The position numbers were made by a program, and so were the translations under genes. The notes beneath the pieces are model-generated. The model was not told where the DNA came from. It saw only the letters and a program-made list of their open reading frames with translations, and searched no databases. This document shows, piece by piece, positions 5,285 to 14,175 of a stretch of DNA of 33,586 bases (the first letter of the stretch is position 1; every line of letters starts with the position of its first letter). The stretch is from positions 1 through 33,586 of the forward strand of contig UCHV01000017.1 in assembly GCA_900472395.1 (NCBI GenBank), read 5' to 3'. This DNA comes from Hyphomicrobiales bacterium. Its GTDB lineage: Bacteria > Pseudomonadota > Alphaproteobacteria > Rhizobiales > Rhizobiaceae.

Positions 5285-6448
5285 TTATTGCAGGAACGTG
5301 GGATCGATTGCCTCTGCCATTGCCCTGTATCCGGCATCGTTTGGATGGATGTGGTCGCCGCAATCAAAATCGGGACGCAGCCGGGCCGGCCGCGACGGAT
5401 CGCAGGTGATGGCGTCGAAGTCCAGTATCGCATGGGTATCGACGCAACTGCGGATGAAGTCGTTGACCGCAAGGCGGATCCGTTCCTTGGCAGCCGTGTG
5501 ATAGCCACCTTTCGGGAATTCCGGGTTGGTGCCCTCGAAGGGTAGCAAGGTGCACAGAATGGTCTTCAATCCATGGAGACGCGCCTTGGCGAGAAGCTGC
5601 CGATAGGCAGCGATCATCTCGCCCGGACCGACGGCTTCGCTCTGAGGGGCAAGAACGGTGTTGGGCCAAAGGATGTCGTTGATTCCGATCAGGATGATGA
5701 CGTGCGACGCGGCTGGATAGCTCAGCACGTCGCGCTCGAAACGCGAGAGAGCCCGGCTGCCCCTGCCACTGTTCAACAAGCGGTTGCCGCCGATCCCCTG
5801 GTTCAGGATTGAGAGCCCCTCTAGACCCTCGATGCTGGCAAGGCGCTCCGCGAGGATGTCGGGCCAGCGCCGGTCGGCATCGATGGACGAGCCGTAGCCA
5901 TCGGTGATGGAGTCGCCGAAGCAGACGACGCTTCTCGCTCCCTCCGCCGTTCTCACGAAGATGCCGGACAAGAGATAATGGCTCGTCGTCGTTTGCTGGA
6001 CGATCATCTCGCCCGACCCCGTGAAATCGCCAGGCACGGAGATGTAAGCTGTCTGCTGCGCTTCGAAATGATGAGTTTCGACCGGAATGAAGCCCTGACT
6101 GTAATAGCTGACCGCCAGTCGGCTAAAGGCCCGCGTCTTCATATCGATCGGATCACTCAAAACGGAAGATCCGGGCGCAATCGTAACTGACCGGCTGCCG
6201 CCGAAAAAAATAGGCAGGTTCGTAAGAAACTCGATGCCGCCCCGCTCCGCCGCATAAGCGAGATTGACGAGATCGAGATGGATCGGGGTTTTTCCATATT
6301 CATTCGTCAGACGGATGACGATACTTTCTCCACCAATGGAGATCCGCGCAATCTCGCGAACAGTCTGTCCATAGAAGCCCGATAGCGGCGCGTCCGGCGC
6401 CCATATATTCATTGGCGCAGCCGTCCACGTTCCGATCCATTGAGACAC
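5285..6448 (-). CDS. SGNH/GDSL-family esterase
   Basis: The 387-residue protein opens with WIGTWTAAP, seen in two-domain GDSL esterases, followed by an N-terminal beta-sandwich-like half. The SGNH catalytic half has block I FGDSITDGYG (nucleophile Ser), block II GIGGNRLL, block III GINDI and block V DHIHPND (catalytic Asp and His). Such enzymes deacetylate plant or microbial polysaccharides or glycosides; the substrate cannot be read here. Start is GTG 6448 with AAGGGAGG about 8 bases upstream. No signal peptide is evident, so it is probably cytoplasmic. It diverges from the ROK regulator, and a motif in its promoter recurs before the ABC importer, suggesting one sugar-utilisation unit. Confidence 0.85.
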   Translation of the reverse strand: MSQWIGTWTAAPMNIWAPDAPLSGFYGQTVREIARISIGGESIVIRLTNEYGKTPIHLDLVNLAYAAERGGIEFLTNLPIFFGGSRSVTIAPGSSVLSDPIDMKTRAFSRLAVSYYSQGFIPVETHHFEAQQTAYISVPGDFTGSGEMIVQQTTTSHYLLSGIFVRTAEGARSVVCFGDSITDGYGSSIDADRRWPDILAERLASIEGLEGLSILNQGIGGNRLLNSGRGSRALSRFERDVLSYPAASHVIILIGINDILWPNTVLAPQSEAVGPGEMIAAYRQLLAKARLHGLKTILCTLLPFEGTNPEFPKGGYHTAAKERIRLAVNDFIRSCVDTHAILDFDAITCDPSRPARLRPDFDCGDHIHPNDAGYRAMAEAIDPTFLQ

Positions 6449-6502
6449 CTCAAAACCTCCCTTTCACATTGATGGAGGTATCGGTAGGCTTGACCCCAAA
6501 AA

Positions 6503-6532
6503 ACGTCAATAATAAAAAAGACTGAATTAATT
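6503..6532 (-). promoter_or_regulatory. putative ROK operator and promoter, SGNH/ROK intergenic
   Basis: Read on the minus strand, AATTAATTCAG (6532-6522) is followed nine bases later by TTATTGAC. The same two blocks with a 10-base gap lie upstream of the ABC importer (7706-7734). TTGACG could serve as the -35 of the esterase promoter. A shared operator for the ROK regulator is the simplest reading. Confidence 0.45.
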
Positions 6533-6549
6533 ACGAGAAGGGCAGCGCT

Positions 6550-7662
6550 TTGACCGGACATATACCAGGAGCAACAGTTCTCCGGGGCAATATCAATGCG
6601 GAGGCCAGCCGTCCGGGGACGAATCATGTTGCGCTGCGCGCTGTCAACGAGCGCCTAGTCCTCTCCCTAATACGAACTCATGGCTCGCTGTCGAAAGCGC
6701 AGTTAGCGGAGCTGTCGGGTCTTACGGTTCAGACCGCCTCGGTCATTTCCCGCAGCCTGATCGATGCCGGCCTGCTCGTCGCAGGGGCGCCGGTGCGTGG
6801 AAAAGTCGGGCAGCCATATGTGCCGCTCGGCCTCAACCCGACAGGCGCTTCCTTTCTGGGCGTGCAGATCAACCCCTCAAAAATCCACACGGCCCATGTC
6901 AATTTTGTTGGCGAGGCAGTATCGGAGACAATGCTCGACGCTGAGCAACTCGATATCGATCCGATCATGCGGCATGTTCGCGAAAGGATTTATCAGATCA
7001 GGGAACAGGCCGAACCCGGACAGCGCGCACGCTTTCAAGCGATCGGCGTGTCCATTGCTAATGGCCTCTTCATCAACGGGCGCTCCTCGTTCGATCTTAA
7101 ATCCATTGAACGCGCTTTCAAGGATCTCAGCCACTCGCTCGAACTGCCAGTCACCCTCGCTGGCAGTGCGCTCGCCGCGGCCAGCGCCGAGCTGATCTAC
7201 GGCCTCGGCCCTACTGTCCCGGACTTCGTTTACGTGTTTTTAGACGATGGCATTAGTGGCGGCCTCGTTCGGGATCGGCGCATCCGCTTTTCGGAAGATG
7301 CCGACGGTCCAAACATTGCCGATGTCCTCGTGCCGAATAAGCAGGGCTCGTCTGTCCCGCTGAAGACTCTAGCTGTCGCCGACACATACGATGCACGCTC
7401 TCTGCAGTTTCTGGCAGAGGGTATTGCCCATGCCGCCGCGAATTGCGCGGCTTTAATGCCCTGCAACACAGTGGTTGTCGATGGCTCCTGGCCGGCAGAA
7501 AAGCTGGGCATATTGATGACCAAGCTACGCAACACTATCGCCCAACTTGGCCTGGCGCCTAAAAAGAACATCGTTGCTCGCGAAGGCTCTATGGCACGCA
7601 AGCCGGCCGCCATGGGCGCCTCCGCACTACCGCTGCTCGACCGCTATTATCCTGAGGAATGA
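6550..7662 (+). CDS. ROK-family transcriptional regulator
   Basis: 370 residues. An N-terminal winged helix (about residues 25-90) has the pattern LVLSLIRTHGSLSKAQLAEL ... TVQTASVISRSLIDAGLL typical of ROK/NagC/XylR repressors, followed by an actin-like sugar-kinase fold. The kinase part looks degenerate: the usual DxGxT and cysteine zinc motifs are not clear, as expected for a regulator rather than an enzyme. The annotated start is TTG 6550 with AGAAGGG upstream; a later start is possible. It is transcribed away from the esterase and lies immediately before the ABC importer, so it probably represses both until a sugar binds. Confidence 0.8.
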   Translation: MTGHIPGATVLRGNINAEASRPGTNHVALRAVNERLVLSLIRTHGSLSKAQLAELSGLTVQTASVISRSLIDAGLLVAGAPVRGKVGQPYVPLGLNPTGASFLGVQINPSKIHTAHVNFVGEAVSETMLDAEQLDIDPIMRHVRERIYQIREQAEPGQRARFQAIGVSIANGLFINGRSSFDLKSIERAFKDLSHSLELPVTLAGSALAAASAELIYGLGPTVPDFVYVFLDDGISGGLVRDRRIRFSEDADGPNIADVLVPNKQGSSVPLKTLAVADTYDARSLQFLAEGIAHAAANCAALMPCNTVVVDGSWPAEKLGILMTKLRNTIAQLGLAPKKNIVAREGSMARKPAAMGASALPLLDRYYPEE

Positions 7663-7705
7663 TGGTGTCTGCCTCGTGAGCCCTGTAAATCTACCAGATC
7701 TTCAA

Positions 7706-7735
7706 AATTAATTCAGAGTTATTTAGTTATTGACA
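7706..7735 (+). promoter_or_regulatory. putative ROK operator before the ABC importer
   Basis: AATTAATTCAG (7706-7716) plus TTATTGACA (7727-7735) repeats the element found at 6503-6532. TTGACA is a consensus -35, but no good -10 follows at 17 bases. The importer gene has its own strong ribosome-binding site, AGAGGAGG, further down. Confidence 0.45.
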
Positions 7736-7823
7736 GCATCCAGTTTTCCAACGAAGTTGCGACGGAGGAGGAGGGGCAAGACCGCATATATCTGCCCCGC
7801 CTGGCATAAGAGGAGGAAAATCT

Positions 7824-9134
7824 ATGCCACTACGGACCCTGGAAATCACGCGCCGCGCAATCTTGAGCGCAGGTGCTGCAACAGCGCTCATTCTCTTCGC
7901 GGGAGAGACGTCCGCACAGGAAAAGCCTTTCGAAGGTAAGCAGCTGGCCGTGTTGATGGTAGGCCATCCTACCACGGATGCGGTGCGCAAGGCCCTGCCC
8001 GAATTTACGGCAGCCACAGGCATCCAAGTCGATCTCGAAGTGGTTCCGGAGGCAGACTCCGTGCCGAAGATGATGCTCGAATTCTCCGCCGGATCCGGGC
8101 GCTACGACGTGGTGGAGGCCAGTTCCATCCACCTCAGCAGTTTCGTTGCCGCCGGCTATGTTTCGCCGCTGAACGATCTCGCCACACAGCACAAGGATTT
8201 TTTCGACGAGGCCGATTTCGTACCGGCCTATCTCAAACCCAATATGCTGAGCGGCAAGCTCTACGGCCTGCCGCTCTTCGGCGAGAGCTCCTTCCTGATG
8301 TATCGCAAGGATCTCTTTGAGCAGTACGGGATCGCCGTTCCTAAAACATTTGACGAGATTGAAGCTGCTGCCAAGACCGTGAAAGAGAAATCGAACGGCC
8401 AGGTCGTCGGTATCACGATGCGCGGCCAGCAGGGCATTCAAGGCGTCTATATCTGGGCTTCCTATCTCTGGGGCATGGGTGGCTCCTTCCTGTCAAGCGA
8501 TGGAAAATCCGCACTCGACACGCCCGAGGCCACGAAGGCTCTCGAGGGCTTCGCGCGGATCCTGCGCGATTACGGTCCCGTTGGCGTCGCGAATATCGGC
8601 TGGGAAGAAAACCGGCTGCTTTTCCAGCAGGGCAAGGCGGCCATGACCATCGACGCCACCGTAAACGGCGCCTTCAACGAGGATCCCGATGTGTCCACTG
8701 TCGTCGGCAAGGTGGGCTATGCGCCCGTGCCGCTACAGACAAGCAATCCGAAAGGCGGATCGTCCTCGCTTTCCGTTTTCAGCTTGAATATCGCCGCCGC
8801 CTCCGAGCAACAGGAAGCGGCTTGGCTCTTTGCGTCATGGGCAACCTCGAAGCAGCACCAAATCAATTCGCTCGGTACGGATCCGAATTCCGGGGTGACA
8901 TCTCGCGCCGCCATGGAAAGCCCCACCTTCGAGAAGCGCTACGGTGCATTTAAGGAAGCGATGCTGGAAGCGCTCGACAAGGGGAATCCGCAATATATTC
9001 CCACCGTTCCGCAGGCAAACGAGATCATCAACAATACGGGGATCGCCGTTTCAAAGGTGCTGGCGGGAACAATGTCAGCCGCGGACGCCCTCAAGGAAGC
9101 CAATGATGAGAACAATGCGGCCCTAGCTCGCTAA
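7824..9134 (+). CDS. sugar ABC transporter substrate-binding protein (family 1)
   Basis: 436 residues with a Tat-like leader (TRRAILSAGAATALILFAG, cleavage near TSAQ-E). The mature part has the extracellular solute-binding family 1 fold typical of sugar binders, with FEQYGIAVPKTFDEIEAAAK and repeated tryptophan/tyrosine-rich segments (YIWASYLWGMGG). It binds its ligand in the periplasm and delivers it to the two permeases downstream. AGAGGAGG is placed about 8 bases before ATG 7824. It is not ChvE (family 2), so there is no basis to link it to VirA signalling. No ATP-binding subunit is in the window. Confidence 0.9.
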   Translation: MPLRTLEITRRAILSAGAATALILFAGETSAQEKPFEGKQLAVLMVGHPTTDAVRKALPEFTAATGIQVDLEVVPEADSVPKMMLEFSAGSGRYDVVEASSIHLSSFVAAGYVSPLNDLATQHKDFFDEADFVPAYLKPNMLSGKLYGLPLFGESSFLMYRKDLFEQYGIAVPKTFDEIEAAAKTVKEKSNGQVVGITMRGQQGIQGVYIWASYLWGMGGSFLSSDGKSALDTPEATKALEGFARILRDYGPVGVANIGWEENRLLFQQGKAAMTIDATVNGAFNEDPDVSTVVGKVGYAPVPLQTSNPKGGSSSLSVFSLNIAAASEQQEAAWLFASWATSKQHQINSLGTDPNSGVTSRAAMESPTFEKRYGAFKEAMLEALDKGNPQYIPTVPQANEIINNTGIAVSKVLAGTMSAADALKEANDENNAALAR

Positions 9135-9144
9135 GGTCGCGTAT

Positions 9145-9180
9145 CCCGTCGCGACTTCCTCCCAGCGCGACGGGATTTTT
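9145..9180 (+). terminator. attenuating terminator between binding protein and permeases
   Basis: CCCGTCGCG (9145-9153) and CGCGACGGG (9166-9174) form a perfect 9-bp stem with a 12-base loop, followed by ATTTTT. This is a classical intrinsic terminator. Between a binding-protein gene and its permeases it usually lowers permease expression relative to the binding protein. Confidence 0.8.
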
Positions 9181-9198
9181 GACACGAAGGCAGACGAC

Positions 9199-10071
9199 AT
9201 GCAAACCATCTCTCGCAATCCCACGCGCATCTTCTACTGGCCCATCATCGCCTTATTGGCCGCGATCGGATTTTCTCTGCTCGGCTATGCGATCTGGCTG
9301 TGCCTGCATAATGTTTCGCTGACAAGCACGAAAGGCACACAATTCGTCGGGCTCCGCAATTTTGAACGCCTGATTACCGACTGGCGCGGATTGCAGGCGC
9401 TTTGGCGGACATTCCTGTTCGTCGTACTTGCAACATCGATCGAGGTGGTGCTCGGCATTGCCGTCGCACTGTTTCTCGACCAGGAATTTCCCGGCAAGAG
9501 GCTGGTCCGGTCACTCATCCTCGTGCCGATGATCATGACTCCTGTTATCGCTGGCCTGACATGGCGGTTCCTTTTCAACGCGCAATCAGGCATGATTAAC
9601 TACTGGCTGTCAACGCTCGGCATTGCTCCGGTCGATTGGCTGGGCGATCCATCCGTAGCACTCTATGCGGTATTGGTCGCCGATATCTGGCAGTGGACGC
9701 CCTTCGTAGTTCTGCTGGCTATGGCGACACTGGAAAACCTTCCCAAGGATCTTGTCGAGGCCGCTCGCATGGACGGCGCCAACGAGGTGCGGGTCGTCTG
9801 GCACATCATCCTCCCCATGCTTCGTCGCACACTGGCCGTGGCTGCCCTGATCCGCGCGATCGACAGCGTAAAGGCTTTCGACCTCTTCTATATAATGACC
9901 AAGGGAGGGCCAGCGTTGTCCACCGAAACACAGAATCTTTACGGCTATACGGTCGCCTTCACCAATTTCGACATATCCTATGCGATGACGATCGCGGTGC
10001 TCCTTACCGTCGTGACGAATGTCGCGCTGCTCTTGCTTAATCGCTTTGCGATGCCAAGGGGGAACCGGTGA
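9199..10071 (+). CDS. ABC sugar permease, MalF/UgpA type
   Basis: 290 residues with about six transmembrane helices. The cytoplasmic EAA loop reads EAARMDGANEVRVVWHIILP, the contact site for the ATPase subunit. It forms a heterodimer with the next gene, whose start overlaps its stop (ATGA at 10068-10071). It follows the binding protein after an attenuating hairpin. Confidence 0.9.
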   Translation: MQTISRNPTRIFYWPIIALLAAIGFSLLGYAIWLCLHNVSLTSTKGTQFVGLRNFERLITDWRGLQALWRTFLFVVLATSIEVVLGIAVALFLDQEFPGKRLVRSLILVPMIMTPVIAGLTWRFLFNAQSGMINYWLSTLGIAPVDWLGDPSVALYAVLVADIWQWTPFVVLLAMATLENLPKDLVEAARMDGANEVRVVWHIILPMLRRTLAVAALIRAIDSVKAFDLFYIMTKGGPALSTETQNLYGYTVAFTNFDISYAMTIAVLLTVVTNVALLLLNRFAMPRGNR

Positions 10072-10883
10072 TGGTCCGAAAGATCCTCTTCTTCCTTGTT
10101 CTCGCCATCATCCTGTTCGTGACGCTTTACCCTGTTTATTGGGTGATCACGACATCGCTGAAGAACTTGCGCGACGCTTTCGCGATGCCGCCCGTGACCT
10201 TCTTCTCGCCGACTCTTGAGAATTACGCCAAGATTCTCAACAACGCCGCCTTCCTGAAGGGCTTTGCAAACAGCATGCTAATCTCTCTCACCGCGAGTGT
10301 GCTGGCCGTGGCCGTCGCAGCCGTCGCTTCCTATGGCATCGTCCAGCAGAGCGCGAAACGCCGACAGTCCATTGAAGGTTTCGTTATTTCCTTGAGAATT
10401 GCGCCAGCCATCCTCTTCGTGATACCTACCTATTACGTCTCGATGCGGATGGGCCTGCTAAATTCGCACGGCTTGCTGATAGCGGTCTACGCCTTCATCA
10501 ACATTCCCTTTGCGATCTCGCTTCTCGTGACCTTTTTCGAAGAGGTTCCGAAAGAGATGCGCGAAGCCGGGCTCATGGACGGGGCCAGTGAATACCGAGT
10601 ATTCTGGCATATCATATTGCCGGTCGTTCGCGGCGGCCTGGTCGCCACCTTCATCCTATGCGTGCTATTCACCTGGAACGAATTTTTTATTGCACTCATA
10701 CTCAGCGGCAGAAACACCCAGACGCTGCCGGTGACAATTACGTCCTTCCTTACCTTCCAAGGCATCGAATGGGGCACGCTGACCGCTGCCGCCACGCTGA
10801 TCATGTTACCGATGATCGTTCTTGGAATGCTGGTGCAGGGTACGGTGGTGCGCGGCATGTCAGCCGGTAGCGTCAAGGGCTAG
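10068..10883 (+). CDS. ABC sugar permease, MalG/UgpE type
   Basis: 271 residues with about six transmembrane helices. The EAA loop is EAGLMDGASEYRVFWHIILP. Translation is probably coupled to the preceding permease by the ATGA overlap. The operon ends here with a strong terminator and no ATPase gene, so the importer must borrow an ATPase such as an MsmK/UgpC-like protein from elsewhere, as many rhizobial importers do. Confidence 0.9.
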   Translation: MMVRKILFFLVLAIILFVTLYPVYWVITTSLKNLRDAFAMPPVTFFSPTLENYAKILNNAAFLKGFANSMLISLTASVLAVAVAAVASYGIVQQSAKRRQSIEGFVISLRIAPAILFVIPTYYVSMRMGLLNSHGLLIAVYAFINIPFAISLLVTFFEEVPKEMREAGLMDGASEYRVFWHIILPVVRGGLVATFILCVLFTWNEFFIALILSGRNTQTLPVTITSFLTFQGIEWGTLTAAATLIMLPMIVLGMLVQGTVVRGMSAGSVKG

Positions 10884-10914
10884 GAAGCTGTCACAAGCGG
10901 ATTAGAAAGATTAG

Positions 10915-10946
10915 AGACCCTGGCATTTATAAATGCCAGGGTCTTT
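10915..10946 (+). terminator. intrinsic terminator after the ABC operon
   Basis: GACCCTGGCATTTA and its exact reverse complement meet without a spacer (10916-10943), followed by TTT. The perfect palindrome would form a long stem and could terminate in either direction. It separates the sugar unit from the vir-regulated genes to the right. Confidence 0.8.
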
Positions 10947-10989
10947 GCGTTCGGGCTCTAGCGATGCGGTAGACCAACTCCAGGCGATG

Positions 10990-11003
10990 GTTACAAATGT
11001 AGC
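10990..11003 (+). promoter_or_regulatory. vir-box-like site upstream of two effector candidates
   Basis: GTTACAAATGTAGC is identical over 14 bases to 28023-28036 in the virB/virG control region. TACAAATGTAGC matches 9 of 12 positions of the VirG vir box TNCAATTGAAAY. It lies about 130 bases before the ATG at 11135. Direct regulation by VirG is inferred. Confidence 0.55.
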
Positions 11004-11134
11004 TTAAGGCAGTCCGTATCTTGCGCGGCGGCTGGAAAAGTCCAATTTGAAGCGTGACGTCTACTCTAGGACTTTCCGATCAAGCCCGCATCCTCGATGA
11101 ACGTCGCAAAACGCATCCGGACAGGAGATTTGCT

Positions 11135-12370
11135 ATGGGTATTCTGAATTGGCTTCGGGGCAAGGAAATGCCAAAGGCCGATGCGGCGTCTCATTTTAAG
11201 CAGTCGCTCGACAATTTCGAAACCAAGCGGCAAAGCGGCGCGATCACCACGGACGACGCCAGCTCCGTCTACGAAGACGCTGTCGAGAAGCAGCCGCCGT
11301 TCCGCGGCGAGCCTCTGCGGAAGGTGGACTTCACCAGCGCGCGTTACGGCGGCTTCGACACATCCTCGGGATATGACAAGGCCAGCTCGACAGTCGGCGA
11401 TTACGTCCTCAAGCAGAAAGTGTACTTGCGCGACGAAAAGACCGGTTCGGCGATCTCGATCGACGAAAACCTTCTGAGAACGCGAACGAACTATACCGAG
11501 AAGGACGTCGCCGGCGCCGACCGACAGGTCCAGCGTGAAACGAAAGTAGGTAGTTTCGAAAAAAAGGTCGGCTATCGCGTCGGCACCGAGAAGGACGGGG
11601 AAAAGGAAACAAAGAGGCTCGAAAAGGAAATCGAGCGCGGCTTCGACTCTGCCTCCGTCACCTGGACGAAAAAGGACGGCAATCGCTTCAAGCGCGATTT
11701 TAACGGTTTCACCCTCGGTCCTCTATCGGTCCGCTACAAGAAGCTCGATGGCACGAAGCACTTCAAGATCCAGCTCGGCAAGCGCTTGGGCTTCGAACGC
11801 TTTGAAGATGAGAAGCAGAACGTTAGCAAGCAGATCGTCGTCGGAGACCGTTCACGCGTCTCCTTGACGAAGGACAAAAAACCTATCGAGGTCAGGACGT
11901 TCACGCCCAACCATACAAGGGTAGAATCTCACAGCGATGACGGGTCTGTCATCAAGTATAAACAGAAGGGCATCCACGCCGAGAAGCTCTCCATCCAGGA
12001 AATCGAAAAGGCGATCGATGACAAGCAATCAACCATAAAGGTCCGCCGCTTGTTGAAACCGGGCATCGGCAGCGAGCCCGATAGGGATTTCAAGAAGTCG
12101 CGTTTCACCGCAAGGATGAGCGACACACAGCGTGGACTAGACGGCAAGAACGACGTTACCATCACCCGCAATCGCTTGGGCATCAAAAGAATCAACGACA
12201 ATCCCGGCACAGAGACGGTAAGTGCGTTGAAGATGCAGGAGACCCCGGGCGCGTATCCGCAAGAGAATGCCGCGAGACCGGGCAAGGACTCGCCGCTAAA
12301 CGCCAAGCTGATGAAGCTGCAGGCGCTGCACCGGCATGACCGCGACCGCGGAACTATCCGCAGCCTCTGA
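11135..12370 (+). CDS. basic protein of unknown family, candidate T4SS effector
   Basis: 411 residues beginning MGILNWLRGKE. ATG 11135 has AGGAG seven bases upstream; a longer frame from 11054 lacks a ribosome-binding site. The protein is strikingly rich in Lys, Arg, Asp and Glu with no membrane segments. The middle (about 100-300) has many short alternating beta-like stretches, for example FTLGPLSVRYKKLDGTKHFK. The tail HRHDRDRGTIRSL is arginine-rich, as expected for VirB/VirD4 secretion signals, and recalls the RPRGPTVNSL tail of A. tumefaciens VirE2 as I remember it, though the body is not recognisably VirE2. Downstream of a vir-box-like site. Function unknown; a DNA-binding T-strand companion is one possibility. 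Confidence 0.7.
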   Translation: MGILNWLRGKEMPKADAASHFKQSLDNFETKRQSGAITTDDASSVYEDAVEKQPPFRGEPLRKVDFTSARYGGFDTSSGYDKASSTVGDYVLKQKVYLRDEKTGSAISIDENLLRTRTNYTEKDVAGADRQVQRETKVGSFEKKVGYRVGTEKDGEKETKRLEKEIERGFDSASVTWTKKDGNRFKRDFNGFTLGPLSVRYKKLDGTKHFKIQLGKRLGFERFEDEKQNVSKQIVVGDRSRVSLTKDKKPIEVRTFTPNHTRVESHSDDGSVIKYKQKGIHAEKLSIQEIEKAIDDKQSTIKVRRLLKPGIGSEPDRDFKKSRFTARMSDTQRGLDGKNDVTITRNRLGIKRINDNPGTETVSALKMQETPGAYPQENAARPGKDSPLNAKLMKLQALHRHDRDRGTIRSL

Positions 12371-12422
12371 TAATGGGCATTGTGTGCCTCTGACAGACAA
12401 CGAAATTTGGCCGAGACGTGAG

Positions 12423-13673
12423 ATGCCTTATCGACTGAACGGGAATGCCCTTGAGCGCTATACCGACGCCCAGAGTCTCGTCATAAAGCGAGGAATGGCG
12501 GCGCCAGCGGCAATCAAAACTCTAAGAATAAGCGACGATGACGACAAGCGTCTACTGCGCCATCTGGCCGCGACGCGCGACACCGCTAAGGGAATGCCAG
12601 CCCCCCAAGCAGTCAAGCGCAACGAAGTAGACAACGAGGCTGACCAGATCGACATAAAGATGTCGGCAGCCAAGAGCGCCTTGCGTAAAAAGGTGTCTGT
12701 CGGGGAGGCCGTCGCCATTCACGGCATCACAAATGACAACCATATCAAGACCCTCAGACTAGCCGCGCTCCAGCAAGAAATGGTGCAGGGCAAATCCGCG
12801 ATCGAGGCTGCCGCCATCCACAAGCTGCCGACCAACGACTATATATTTAGGGTGTCGGCGCTAATAGGTGCGGAGCTCGATGTCGAAAGGAAGCGCTCTG
12901 CGGAAGAGGCACTGGCCCGCAACGGTGTCGACAACGAAACAGATGCCCTAAAGATCTTCACGAAAAGCCTGCAGCAACGCAAATCTACCTATGTCGACGC
13001 CTGGCTGAAGGGCATGCGTAAAGAGCAAGTCGCCGATTTCGAGCGTGCTAAAGCACACAAGACGACACGCAAGAGAACGTTCCAGCCGACGGAATTCGAG
13101 CCCGTCGCAGCTCATGTGGACCTCGAAAAGATCGGGGCGCAAAAACTCATGGATCAGGGCAAAGCCGCCCCTGAGATCCTTACCGCGCTCAATCTGTCGG
13201 AGCAGAGCCATATCGCGGAGATCAAATCGAGATGCGCGAGACGGGACTTCGAAGGAAGCTGCGACCGCGGGCCGCTCGGAGGCAAAGCGGTTTCGGCTCT
13301 TTACGCCCTCAAGCGAAATCAGGTTTATGACAGGGACGTTTCGGAGCAGCTTTTCCGAGAGGAAGTCCAGCGCTCCGCTGCTCAAAAAGCCCGCGACTGG
13401 GCATCTTCAAGAGCCTTAAAGCATGGCAGCCCGGCCGTGAGCTCTACACCGCCAGACAAACGCCGAAGCCCAGAACCCGTCCAAGCAGTCAAGCGGCTAC
13501 GGTCCACCGCACCGACGGATGCTACACAATTGGGAGCAGCGATGCTGGACAAGGCCGAAAGGCGCCTTCCGCAGCATCGTGAGACGAGCGTGAGCGATAC
13601 CCGTGAACCGGCTGACGGGCAGACAAAGTTAGACACCCGCTATCGCGGCCAATCGCACGTGCGCTCCTCATAA
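12423..13673 (+). CDS. helical-repeat protein with basic NLS-like motifs, candidate effector
   Basis: 416 residues from ATG 12423 (a longer frame from 12336 overlaps the previous gene; the ribosome-binding site is weak, so the start is uncertain). Residues 20-200 hold four or five degenerate alpha-helical repeats of about 35-42 residues, each with a KGMPAPQAVKRNEVDNE-like turn (KGxSAxEAxxxHxIxND). Basic clusters are HKTTRKR and a bipartite-like KRR-8 residues-KRLR at 346-360, resembling nuclear-localisation signals. The end, RYRGQSHVRSS, is basic like VirD4-dependent secretion tails. It lies 52 bases after the previous candidate and probably shares its promoter. No family recognised. Confidence 0.7.
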   Translation: MPYRLNGNALERYTDAQSLVIKRGMAAPAAIKTLRISDDDDKRLLRHLAATRDTAKGMPAPQAVKRNEVDNEADQIDIKMSAAKSALRKKVSVGEAVAIHGITNDNHIKTLRLAALQQEMVQGKSAIEAAAIHKLPTNDYIFRVSALIGAELDVERKRSAEEALARNGVDNETDALKIFTKSLQQRKSTYVDAWLKGMRKEQVADFERAKAHKTTRKRTFQPTEFEPVAAHVDLEKIGAQKLMDQGKAAPEILTALNLSEQSHIAEIKSRCARRDFEGSCDRGPLGGKAVSALYALKRNQVYDRDVSEQLFREEVQRSAAQKARDWASSRALKHGSPAVSSTPPDKRRSPEPVQAVKRLRSTAPTDATQLGAAMLDKAERRLPQHRETSVSDTREPADGQTKLDTRYRGQSHVRSS

Positions 13674-13723
13674 GCCTCCGACCGTTCAACCCTAGCGCCG
13701 ACCGAGCGGCTCACACCCGTCGT

Positions 13724-14170
13724 TCAGGGAAGTGGCAGGAGCCTGCTGCCCTTCTGAAAGCCATGTCTCAATGACGCACCGCCGACAATCTCGAGGACAT
13801 AGCTGGTCGAGAACGACGAGGACAGCACACGCTCGCTGTTCGGCTCCTCCATATGGCGAACCGCCTGCACGATCCCGTCTGCGTCAATGAAAAGCAGGTC
13901 GAGACTGAGCGGCGTGTCCTTCATCCACATCTTCACAGGATGAGCGCCTTCGAAGCGAAACAGCATGCCACTCTCCTCCGACAAATAGCGGCGGTGCATC
14001 AGACCTTGGACTCTGTGCGCTCGGGTTGCAGCAAGCTCGACTGAAAACTGCGATGCCCCTCCCCCGGGGTTTTCAATCGTGACCTCCATAAACGGCATTT
14101 CTCCAATCGTTCCCGCGCCTGGTAGGAACACAGCTGCGGCGACCAGAAGCCTAGAGGTGACGTTTCCCAC
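13724..14170 (-). CDS. DUF192-family exported protein
   Basis: 148 residues with an N-terminal signal-like segment and the DUF192 core: FSVELAATRAHRVQGLMHRR, GMLFRFEGAHPVKMWMKDTP, LDLLFIDADGIVQAV and YVLEIVGG. DUF192 proteins are small periplasmic or secreted proteins of undefined biochemical role. The start is probably GTG 14170, five bases after the virD4 stop, so it is likely co-transcribed with virD4. It faces the second effector candidate tail to tail with about 50 bases between. Confidence 0.8.
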   Translation of the reverse strand: MGNVTSRLLVAAAVFLPGAGTIGEMPFMEVTIENPGGGASQFSVELAATRAHRVQGLMHRRYLSEESGMLFRFEGAHPVKMWMKDTPLSLDLLFIDADGIVQAVRHMEEPNSERVLSSSFSTSYVLEIVGGASLRHGFQKGSRLLPLP

Positions 14171-14175
14171 CCGCG

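Noticed and set aside
5055..5363. Minus-strand 102-codon frame across the right border and tandem repeats
   Set aside because: Its sequence just translates the 36-bp repeats and hairpin, and it overlaps the end of the SGNH gene out of frame.
7778..7795. CATATATCTGCCCC, similar to a T-DNA border core
   Set aside because: It lacks a base of the conserved ATATATCCTG, has no partner and sits in an ordinary operon leader.
7824..9134. ChvE-type sugar sensor for the VirA-like kinase
   Set aside because: The protein is a family 1 binding protein with its own permeases, unlike ChvE, and nothing ties it to vir regulation.
11135..12370. Assignment as VirE2
   Set aside because: Only the last residues recall the VirE2 tail; the body shows no VirE2 sequence I can recognise and no virE1 precedes it.
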